This document shows positions 1-4,765 of a stretch of DNA of 5,170 nucleotides, piece by piece. This stretch comes from Chloroflexota bacterium (GTDB lineage: Bacteria > Chloroflexota > Ktedonobacteria > Ktedonobacterales > Ktedonobacteraceae): assembly GCA_005881995.1 (NCBI GenBank), contig VBHV01000251.1:1-5170 (forward strand). Reading direction: 5' to 3'. The notes under the pieces were generated by a model. It did not search any database. It had not been told where the DNA came from and saw only the letters and a list, made by a program, of their open reading frames with translations. Position 1 is the stretch's first letter; the number at the start of each line of letters is the position of its first letter. Position numbers and translations under genes: made by a program.

Positions 1-756
1 CGTTACGGCCAGCCACGACCGCATCACCTCGGCGCAGCGGCGCAGCACAAACGCGCCAGCCCCGCTGGAGCGAATATCCTCCAGGCCGGACAGGTATTCG
101 CCCAGGAAGCCATAGAAATCGGCACTGGCCTGGCGCTCTGCGGCCCAGGAGGGTGTGGCAACGGCGCGGATGCGCAGCATGGCTGTCAAGGCCAGCACGA
201 CAAAGGCGCTCATCCCCAGGCCCACCCGCCAGTCCACGTGATAAAGCAGCCCGAGCACACCCACCAGCAAGACGCCGTTGCCGAGTACATAGACCACAAA
301 GCGTGAGAAGAAGCGGGCCAGGGTGGCCACGTCACCGTCCACCCGCTCGATCAACTCGCCCGGCGTATGGGCCGTGTGAAACGTGGCATCTAGTCGCAGC
401 AGGTGGGCGACAAGGTCGGCGCGCAGCGCGTTCGTGGCCGCCCAGCTCACCTGTTCGGCCACGTAGGTTTCGACGACCGCCAGGCCCTGGCCCGCCAGTG
501 CCAGACCCATAGTCAGTAGCGCCAGGACGATTAGATCGCGCAGATCCCCGCCGGAGGTGGCCTGATCGATGAAGCGGCTCGCCACCAGGGGTGTGACCAC
601 CTGCACACAGATGGTGCCGCACAGGATCACAGCTAGCAGGCCCATCCGCGGCCACTGTGGCTGCAGATAGTGGGCCAACAGCCGCCAGTAGCGGTTTAGT
701 GCCTGAAAGAGGTAAGTAGCCAGGAAGCGCCAAGAGCGTCTCAACTGAACGTACAT
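1..756 (-). CDS. ABC exporter, N-terminal transmembrane domain (partial)
   Basis: This is the first 252 codons of a membrane-embedded ABC transporter of the exporter type; the gene runs off the left edge without a stop, so the ATP-binding domain is not seen. Translation on the minus strand begins MYVQLRRSWRF and shows hydrophobic helices at about residues 37-58, 74-95, 152-172 and 175-193. Residues 127-142 (key part HTPGELIERVDGDV) match the cytoplasmic loop and coupling-helix signature of ABC exporters, where T-P-G-E-L-I/-R-x-x-x-D-V is conserved. Such proteins usually have about 570-620 residues with a fused nucleotide-binding domain and act as homo- or heterodimers; a sister half-transporter could lie further left. 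The ATG at 756 is chosen because AAAGGAAG lies 11 bases upstream (768-775), a rather long spacing. The substrate cannot be told. The family call is secure, and the start is likely. Confidence 0.9.
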   Translation of the reverse strand, partial: MYVQLRRSWRFLATYLFQALNRYWRLLAHYLQPQWPRMGLLAVILCGTICVQVVTPLVASRFIDQATSGGDLRDLIVLALLTMGLALAGQGLAVVETYVAEQVSWAATNALRADLVAHLLRLDATFHTAHTPGELIERVDGDVATLARFFSRFVVYVLGNGVLLVGVLGLLYHVDWRVGLGMSAFVVLALTAMLRIRAVATPSWAAERQASADFYGFLGEYLSGLEDIRSSGAGAFVLRRCAEVMRSWLAVT

Positions 757-775
757 AAATCTATTTTCTTCCTTT

Positions 776-787
776 CGCTCAAGAGCG
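776..787 (-). other. Small dyad touching the ABC exporter ribosome binding site
   Basis: CGCTC-AA-GAGCG forms a 5-bp dyad whose last base abuts the AAAGGAAG ribosome binding site of the ABC exporter (768-775) in the predicted leader. It could tune translation, but its loop of two bases is too tight for a fully paired RNA hairpin, so it may also be chance. Confidence 0.2.
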
Positions 788-823
788 TTGCAGGTACATT
801 TTGCGGAACGTGAGTACTTCCAA

Positions 824-874
824 TCCGCTTGACTGACACGAAGTGTAGACGCGACAGCGTCGTTGTCAAGCGGA
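824..874 (-). promoter_or_regulatory. Candidate promoter with nested operator-like dyads for the ABC exporter
   Basis: Read on the minus strand, TTGACA (864-869, perfect -35) is followed after 16 bases by TACACT (842-847, 4 of 6 matches to -10), placing a start near 835 and a leader of about 80 bases before the ABC exporter. The element is built of three dyads. An outer 10-bp pair is TCCGCTTGAC (824-833) with GTCAAGCGGA (865-874). Inside it are ACAC-GAA-GTGT (836-846) across the -10 and GACGC-GACA-GCGTC (848-861) filling the spacer. A dyad in the spacer is where TetR-type repressors or MerR-type activators often bind. The repeats are seen directly; the promoter role and any regulator are inferred. 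Confidence 0.45.
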
Positions 875-1263
875 ATCCAGAGATACACATGGTATGAGTG
901 TGCAGTATATTCTCTGCTCGATATAAACAGAGGACAGCCTACGATGAGGCATGGCTATGTGTGGTGGAGAGCGGTGATGCTGAACGGGAGGCTATTAGCT
1001 GCTGCGTGCGATGAGCAGGCAAGCAAAAGTAGCCCTACGAAGCGAAGTGGCTGCTAAGGAAGAGTATGGGCGCACTTAGAAGAGCGAAATCATAGCGATG
1101 ACCCGCATGAAAACGACCTTGTTCAGTTGTAGACACAGCTCACTTCGTTTAGCAACACTTTAGCTGTGGGTGAGGGCATGATGAATGATACCTCCTAAAA
1201 CAAGATAGACGAATAATAACCTATGTTTGCCCGAAAGTCAAATTTTTATATGAGGCCGTCGGT

Positions 1264-1279
1264 TGCTTCCCTGCTTCCC
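1264..1279 (+). repeat. Two tandem copies of an 8-base unit before the operon promoter
   Basis: TGCTTCCC is repeated exactly twice and ends right at the -35 hexamer of the following operon (1280). It may be an activator or upstream promoter contact site, or simple slippage. Confidence 0.4.
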
Positions 1280-1307
1280 TTGACATCTCGGCAAAATCGA
1301 GTATACT
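1280..1307 (+). promoter_or_regulatory. Sigma-70 type promoter of the thioesterase-acuA-tetR operon
   Basis: TTGACA (1280-1285) matches the -35 consensus perfectly and TATACT (1302-1307) matches 5 of 6 -10 bases, with a 16-bp spacer. Transcription would start near 1313-1315, inside the first TetR-type operator, which explains how repression could work. The next gene begins about 80 bases later. This is one of the clearest regulatory sites in the window. Confidence 0.75.
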
Positions 1308-1311
1308 TTAC

Positions 1312-1331
1312 TTAAGACCAATCGGTCTTAA
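1312..1331 (+). promoter_or_regulatory. TetR-type operator 1, overlapping the transcription start
   Basis: TTAAGACC-AATC-GGTCTTAA is a perfect dyad with 8-bp arms around a 4-base centre. It begins 5 bases after the -10 hexamer, so a bound dimer would cover the start point. The core AGACCAATCGGTCT is of the type recalled for NemR (AGACCGATCGGTCT) and for LmrA/YxaF. The TetR gene two cistrons downstream is the obvious candidate binder, which would make the operon autoregulated. Confidence 0.8.
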
Positions 1332-1345
1332 AATTTTACTTGTAA

Positions 1346-1365
1346 AACAGACCAATCAGTCTGTT
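1346..1365 (+). promoter_or_regulatory. TetR-type operator 2, in the leader
   Basis: AACAGAC-CAATCA-GTCTGTT is a dyad with 7-bp arms. Its core AGACCAATCAGTCT differs from operator 1 in one of 14 bases. The two centres are 34 bp apart, a little over three helical turns, so two dimers would sit on roughly the same face of the DNA and could cooperate. It ends 15 bases before the ribosome binding site at 1381-1387. Confidence 0.75.
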
Positions 1366-1393
1366 CAACGAATAAATCTAAAAAGGATGCCCA

Positions 1394-1858
1394 ATGAGCG
1401 AAGTTCAAACAAGTCGAACGCGCGAGATTATCTGGGAAGACCCAACCCCCGCAGTGCAAACAGGGAAGACCATAAGCGGCATAGCGTATCTGAAAGCATT
1501 GCAATCAGGAGAGCTACCACCGCCGCCCATTGCCGTACTGATGGGCATGTGGATAGCCGAGGTGAGCGAAGGCCGCGTCGTCTTTTCCTTAGAGCCGGCG
1601 GAATATCATTACAACCCACTTGGAACGGTGCATGGCGGCGTGATGGCAACCTTGCTCGACTCCGCAATGGGTTGTGTAGTGCAGTCGATGCTTCCCGCCG
1701 GAACGAGCTATACCACGCTTGAACTCAAAGTCAACTACCTGCGACCAAATCGGTGCCGATGGGAAACTTTACGCGCATGGCACGACCACGTGCATCATTT
1801 TACGTCCATCGTCATCCACGGCTCAGGAGTAAGTTGCACCTTCTGCTGTGATGGGTAG
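1394..1858 (+). CDS. PaaI-family (hotdog) thioesterase, C-terminal part frameshifted by an internal deletion
   Basis: This is the first gene of the operon, 154 codons as it reads now. PaaI-type hotdog proteins hydrolyse acyl-CoA thioesters in the cytoplasm as dimers or tetramers. Residues 70-90 show the family core, with NPLGTVHGG (His and the two glycines of the active-site loop) and LLDSAMG (candidate catalytic Asp), followed by TTLELKVNYLRP, the usual next strand. After that (about base 1748) the frame departs from the family and ends in an unrelated tail at TAG 1856-1858. The expected last strand is present in the next frame, so about 25-30 residues are missing and the reading frame is shifted. 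The protein as read lacks the last strands of the fold and is probably inactive. The ATG at 1394 is set by AAAAGGA at 1381-1387, 6 bases away. The family is secure; current function is doubtful. Confidence 0.85.
   Translation: MSEVQTSRTREIIWEDPTPAVQTGKTISGIAYLKALQSGELPPPPIAVLMGMWIAEVSEGRVVFSLEPAEYHYNPLGTVHGGVMATLLDSAMGCVVQSMLPAGTSYTTLELKVNYLRPNRCRWETLRAWHDHVHHFTSIVIHGSGVSCTFCCDG
1752..1832 (+). pseudogene. Out-of-frame 3' remnant of the thioesterase
   Basis: In the +1 frame relative to the thioesterase start, these bases read GADGKLYAHGTTTCIILRP and then a short tail to TAA at 1830-1832. This is the typical last strand of PaaI-type thioesterases (D-G-K-L-Y-A-H-x-T-T-T-C), where it directly ends the protein. 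It therefore belongs to the gene starting at 1394 but is no longer in its frame. The simplest explanation is a deletion of roughly 80-90 bases, not a multiple of three, with its junction near 1748-1757. An assembly error is possible but less likely, because a whole segment is missing rather than one base. Confidence 0.8.
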
Positions 1859-1878
1859 TTACAAAAGGAGGCGACAAG

Positions 1879-2550
1879 ATGTTGAAAGAAAGGGAGTGTA
1901 CTGCGGGCGACCAGGAGTTTCCTGGAAGTACACGCGTTTCCTGTATTAGAATGTATGAAACACCTGCAGGGCCGCTGCTCCTGCGCAGTTACTGTTCAGC
2001 CTCCCTTGTAGAAGGTTTGAGGGTCGATGCAGGGCTGCGCGCCTTCGCTCGACGGCCGGAACGCGAGCATCAACTGTTGCTCTCCATTGCCCGGCAGCCG
2101 GAGAATATGCTGACGCTGGCCTACACAGCTACGGGCAAGATTGTTGGCCAGGCCACTATTGCGCCTGTAGATAACTGGTGGCAAGATATTGGCAATACTT
2201 ATGAGGTCGCGGTTGAGGTCAGTACAGGCTGGCGCAAAATGGGCATTGCGCATCAACTGCTCTCCTTCGCGCTTGAGTTTGAAGCCCTGGAGGAGTATCT
2301 TATTCTGGGACTGGGTCTATCCTGGCACTGGGATATGGAGGGATTGGGCATTTCCCGCTATCGCTATCGAGAGATGATTGCTCAACTCTTCGCGGCACAC
2401 GGTTTCGCTGAATATCTGACCTCCGAGCCAAATATTCGTATGGACCCGGCTAATATTCTGCTGGCTCGTCTTGGCAGTCGTCTTGAGCATGAGAGCATGA
2501 ACCGGTTTTTCCAGCGCTTACTTCGATCGGACACGCTGCCGGGGCTTTAG
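1879..2550 (+). CDS. acuA: AcuA-like GNAT protein N-acetyltransferase
   Basis: A 223-residue GNAT-fold protein resembling Bacillus AcuA, which uses acetyl-CoA to acetylate an active-site lysine of acetyl-CoA synthetase and so switches it off. The GNAT motif A acetyl-CoA loop is R-K-M-G-I-A at 119-124, in VSTGWRKMGIAHQLL. More specific to AcuA are WHWD at 149-152 followed by G-L-G-I-S-x-Y-x-Y-R-E-M-I, and S-E-P-N-I-x-M-D-P-A-N-I-L-L-A-R-L-G at 182-199, the counterparts of AcuA WHWDLKG and of its D-E-P-E-I-x-x-H-P-A-N-C-L-M-A-R-I-G, recalled from memory. The length is close to the usual 210. ATG 1879 follows a strong AAAGGAGG (1864-1871) at 7 bases. It lies 20 bases after the thioesterase ORF and 19 before tetR, so the three are one operon. 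No acetyl-CoA synthetase or AcuB/AcuC gene is in the window, so the target is unknown. Confidence 0.82.
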   Translation: MLKERECTAGDQEFPGSTRVSCIRMYETPAGPLLLRSYCSASLVEGLRVDAGLRAFARRPEREHQLLLSIARQPENMLTLAYTATGKIVGQATIAPVDNWWQDIGNTYEVAVEVSTGWRKMGIAHQLLSFALEFEALEEYLILGLGLSWHWDMEGLGISRYRYREMIAQLFAAHGFAEYLTSEPNIRMDPANILLARLGSRLEHESMNRFFQRLLRSDTLPGL

Positions 2551-2569
2551 AGGGAAAAGGAGTATAGAG

Positions 2570-3169
2570 ATGAGTAAGGGTGAACTGACACGCGAGAGAA
2601 TTTTGGCAAGATCGGCGCAACTCTTCAACCGCCAGGGCTACTTCGGCTCCTCGCTGGCGGATATCATGCGCGAGACCGGGCTGGAAAAGGGTGGTATCTA
2701 CAACCACTTCTCCAGCAAAGAGCAACTTGCGCTGGAGGCATTCGACTACGCATACGAGCTGGTTGAGCAGCGCGTCCGCCAGGCTCTCACGGGCAAAAAG
2801 CATGCGGTTGAGCGCCTGGTGGCAATTCTTTCTGTCTTTCAGTCGATTGTGGATGACCCTCCCGTAGCAGGTGGTTGCCCGATCCTCAATACCGCTATTG
2901 AGGCCGATGACGCTCACCCGGCGCTGCGAGAGCGCGCTCGCGGGGCGATGAATGACTGGCGCACCACCATTTCGCGCATTGTGACCAGGGGGATTGAACG
3001 ACAGGAGATTCGCCAGGGCGTGGACGCGGACGAGGTGGCGACACTCTTTATCTGCATGCTTGAGGGCGCGGTGATGCTGAGCAGTCTCTACAAAGATGGT
3101 ATGCATATGCAGCGGGCGGTGAAGCATATGACGAAGTATATCGAGACAGACCTCGCTCCTCATGAGTAG
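2570..3169 (+). CDS. TetR-family repressor (NemR/LmrA-like), likely autoregulator of the operon
   Basis: A 199-residue cytoplasmic DNA-binding dimer. The N-terminal TetR helix-turn-helix spans about residues 8-54, with ARSAQLFNRQGYFGSSLADI and recognition part GLEKGGIYNHFSSKE. The ligand-binding half contains GGCPILNTAIEADD (101-114) and an amphipathic C-terminal dimer helix region, typical of the LmrA/YxaF and NemR type. Cys103 lies where, by my alignment, the redox- and electrophile-sensing Cys106 of E. coli NemR (S-G-C) lies. ATG 2570 is supported by AAAAGGAG at 2555-2562, 7 bases upstream, and the gene starts 19 bases after acuA. It most likely binds the two AGACC-x-x-x-x-GTCT dyads at 1312-1331 and 1346-1365 and represses its own operon. 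The ligand is unknown. The family call is very secure; the operator pairing is inference from motif type and context. Confidence 0.93.
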   Translation: MSKGELTRERILARSAQLFNRQGYFGSSLADIMRETGLEKGGIYNHFSSKEQLALEAFDYAYELVEQRVRQALTGKKHAVERLVAILSVFQSIVDDPPVAGGCPILNTAIEADDAHPALRERARGAMNDWRTTISRIVTRGIERQEIRQGVDADEVATLFICMLEGAVMLSSLYKDGMHMQRAVKHMTKYIETDLAPHE

Positions 3170-3303
3170 GGACAGGGAGGGGTGCGGATGAGACCACCTC
3201 ATAACATATTTTACGTAGATGAACATCCCAACTTGGCTAACCTACCCCCGTTTCGACACCGACTCACATGATGGGTGACGCATCTTGAAAGTATTCATTC
3301 GAG

Positions 3304-3900
3304 TCAGCAGCGCATGGAATCGGCATGACGTAGGAGCCGCTCGACGATGGTGCGCCGCAAACGATAGATTTCCTGGACATCACTCCACTCCTGTGGACAG
3401 CAATGTAGAATCTCTCTCGGACCCAGCCCACAGTGGTAGAGCAGGTAAGCCAGTCGCTGCTCACGCGCGCTGGGCAGCATAGTTTGGAGGCCCTCCCAAA
3501 TCTCGTTGCTGTCAATCTGGTCTTCCACGCGGGGCTCACCTGTTAGGCCTGACACAGGCCTCAAGATTTCTCTTGGCTGGGAAATGGTCCGCAGTGTGTC
3601 CAGGATGGCCCCATGAAGACTCGCTCGCAAGTACACCAGCATCGCGGCCTGCGTCTCGAATACCATCTGCGCCTGGACGGCGGCCTGCCGGAATCGCTCA
3701 AAGGCCTGTGCCACCAAGTGCTTCTCACACAGCCCTCGACACGCAGCCCCTCTGCTTGGATGCTCATGCAGCCAGGTCAGTACGGTCTCCTCCAGGCACT
3801 GTGTGAACCCTGCCCAGGCATCCTGATCGCCGCGTGCAATCGCACGGCGCAAGAGTCCCAGGCTATACACCTCGAACGTCTCGTCTCCATCACATCTCAC
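3304..3900 (-). CDS. Sigma-70-like regulatory protein (ECF-like), GTG start
   Basis: A 198-residue protein with the layout of a small sigma factor. Residues 18-103 look like region 2: A-R-G-D-Q-D-A-W near 21-29, then HLVAQAFERFRQAA (61-74) where sigma factors have the A-E-D-L-V-Q-E-V-F-L-R-L-W segment, then LVYLRASLHGAILDTLR (88-104) matching the W-L-x-x-I-A-R-N-x-x-x-D-x-x-R helix. Residues 134-191 look like region 4: LPSAREQRLAYLLYHCGLG, then PREILHCC and a helix EIYRLRRTIVERLLR. Similarity to textbook sigma factors is weak, so it may have a reduced or altered promoter preference. I recall related proteins as a lineage-specific family in Ktedonobacteria, from memory. The GTG at 3900 is set by AAGGAG (3908-3913) 7 bases upstream; no in-frame ATG start lies nearby. 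It follows the Tpx-like gene by 74 bases on the same strand and may be co-transcribed with it. Confidence 0.75.
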   Translation of the reverse strand: MRCDGDETFEVYSLGLLRRAIARGDQDAWAGFTQCLEETVLTWLHEHPSRGAACRGLCEKHLVAQAFERFRQAAVQAQMVFETQAAMLVYLRASLHGAILDTLRTISQPREILRPVSGLTGEPRVEDQIDSNEIWEGLQTMLPSAREQRLAYLLYHCGLGPREILHCCPQEWSDVQEIYRLRRTIVERLLRHADSMRC

Positions 3901-3974
3901 GTTGATGCTCCTTGTGTTCCAACTGGTGCAACGCCCTTTCTACAGAGTGATCAAGGGTCTCTTCCTCTTAACCA

Positions 3975-4529
3975 TCATTCCACTATAGCCTGCTGAACCG
4001 CTTGTATGGCCGCTGCATAATCTGGCTCACGCAGCTGATCGGCGATGTACTCGGCGTAGACGATGTGCGCGTTGCGATCAAGCACAAGGACGGCCGACTG
4101 CAGCAAACACCACTCCTTGAGCCACACGCCATAATCCTGACCGAACTGCTCACTGCGATGAGCCGAAAGAGCCTGGTGCAGCACGCCCGCGTTCTCCTGC
4201 CAGCGTGCTTGCATCTGGGGCGGATCCATGCTCACGGTGTAGATGCACGCATCCGGTGGCAACGCCGCACAGTGAGCCTCCCACCGGTGAGTCACCAACT
4301 GGCAGAGCGGCCGTTCAAGGCCGTTCACGATGTTGAGCAGGCGCACCATTCCTGCCAAGTCGGCCAGGTGGATAGTGCGGACGACCATATCCACTAGATC
4401 CAGGTAATCCAGGGAGAAGTCGGGGGCTGCCTCTCCCAAATGCAGGTGCAGGCCCTGGACCGTAAGCTGCTCGGTGCCTGCGAATGCTTCGCCGCTGCGC
4501 TCTTCTCTGATGGCTTCCCCTCCGATCAT
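3975..4529 (-). CDS. Degenerate thiol peroxidase (Tpx-fold peroxiredoxin-like protein)
   Basis: A 184-residue peroxiredoxin-fold protein of the Tpx type (atypical 2-Cys; E. coli Tpx has 168 residues). Hallmarks in order are L-T-V-Q-G (22-26), LHLGEAAPDFSL (29-40), RLLNIVNGLERPLC (63-76), TVSMDPPQMQARW (98-110), FGQDYGVWLKEW (129-140), SAVLVLDRNAHIVYAEYI (145-162) and REPDYAAAIQAV (167-178). The peroxidatic cysteine remains as C76, but the P-x-x-x-T-x-x-C motif around it reads N-x-x-x-R-x-x-C. The resolving cysteine (C95 in E. coli) is Q111, and the active-site arginine is S145. It is therefore unlikely to be a normal peroxidase. The ATG at 4529 gives a family-like N terminus, but no good ribosome binding site precedes it; GTG 4559 is an alternative. 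An in-frame extension to 4769 is serine- and proline-rich and looks non-coding. Confidence 0.8.
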   Translation of the reverse strand: MIGGEAIREERSGEAFAGTEQLTVQGLHLHLGEAAPDFSLDYLDLVDMVVRTIHLADLAGMVRLLNIVNGLERPLCQLVTHRWEAHCAALPPDACIYTVSMDPPQMQARWQENAGVLHQALSAHRSEQFGQDYGVWLKEWCLLQSAVLVLDRNAHIVYAEYIADQLREPDYAAAIQAVQQAIVE

Positions 4530-4765
4530 TTCTATCTCGACTGTCGCCTTTCTTCTCACTAGTTTAGTCCATGGTGGCTGAGAATGCGCCGTCAGAACTG
4601 AGGGATTTTCCGGCAAGAGGAGCGGGATACTCGCAGCGGATGCCTCCTCAGTTTTGAGGGGGAGGTGGGGACAATAAAAGAGCATGCGGGATGAAGAGGA
4701 AGAAGCGATGGCGGTCGTCGGGAACCGGGCTGTGCCAGTGAACGTACCTGAAAGGCGTGGCAGCC
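4530..4765. other. Gap between the LuxR-type gene and the Tpx-like gene
   Basis: About 236 bases without a convincing gene. Although the Tpx frame stays open through it, the translation is low-complexity and unlike the family. No clear promoter was found for the Tpx-like gene. It holds one hairpin at 4643-4662, listed separately. Confidence 0.5.
4643..4662 (-). other. 8-bp hairpin upstream of the Tpx-like gene
   Basis: CCTCCTCA (4643-4650) pairs with TGAGGGGG (4655-4662) around a 4-base loop, with one G-T pair. No T-run follows on either strand, so it is not a standard intrinsic terminator for the LuxR-type gene. It might be a leader structure for the Tpx-like gene or an end-of-transcript stabiliser. 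Confidence 0.3.

Larger units (their letters stand above)
757..1279. other. Gene-poor region with several potential RNA hairpins
   Basis: I see no convincing protein gene in these roughly 520 bases. An open frame at 863-1057 (64 codons, TTG start, no ribosome binding site) has no recognisable motif. Beyond the dyad promoter at 824-874 the stretch holds a 7-bp hairpin at 910-934 (CTCTG with CAGAG at its core), a long-range helix of about 11 pairs between 1040-1050 and 1140-1150 (core CGAAGTG with CACTTCG), inside it CTAAG/CTTAG (1054-1058 with 1075-1079) and TCAT-AGCG-ATGA (1090-1101), and a competing stem CACAGCT/AGCTGTG (1134-1140 with 1162-1168). The region may hold a structured RNA, a decayed element such as a group II intron piece, or nothing functional. 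The base pairs are seen; any role is unproven. Confidence 0.35.

Noticed and set aside
153..512. Open frame on the plus strand (119 codons)
   Set aside because: It is Arg/Pro-rich low-complexity sequence antisense to the clear ABC exporter transmembrane domain; a typical shadow in GC-rich DNA.
332..733. Open frame on the minus strand (133 codons)
   Set aside because: Same strand but another frame than the ABC exporter, with no family features; the exporter frame reads well over the entire stretch.
824..874. tRNA or other known RNA gene suggested by the cloverleaf-like nested stems
   Set aside because: Only 51 bases, no anticodon or T-loop sequence, no CCA end; promoter/operator use is a simpler reading.
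863..1057. Possible 64-residue protein on the plus strand
   Set aside because: TTG start inside the dyad element, no ribosome binding site, no recognisable motif; kept only as part of the gene-poor region.
1312..1365. CRISPR-like repeats
   Set aside because: Only two copies of a short dyad directly after a promoter; they are operators, not an array.
1387..1722. Alternative frame with ATG at 1387
   Set aside because: The ATG overlaps the ribosome binding site and the product lacks any thioesterase feature; the frame from 1394 carries VHGG and LLDSAMG.
3188..3202. Terminator after tetR (ATGAG-ACCAC-CTCAT followed by an AT-rich run)
   Set aside because: The stem is only 5 bp and AT-containing, and the following bases are not a proper T-run; too weak to call in the 134-base convergent gap, where no better terminator was found.
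2450..3226. Long 258-codon frame antisense to tetR
   Set aside because: Antisense shadow; the plus strand has an unmistakable TetR protein with its own ribosome binding site.
4002..4397. 131-codon plus-strand frame
   Set aside because: Antisense to the Tpx-like gene, whose fold motifs are clear; no support for the plus-strand product.
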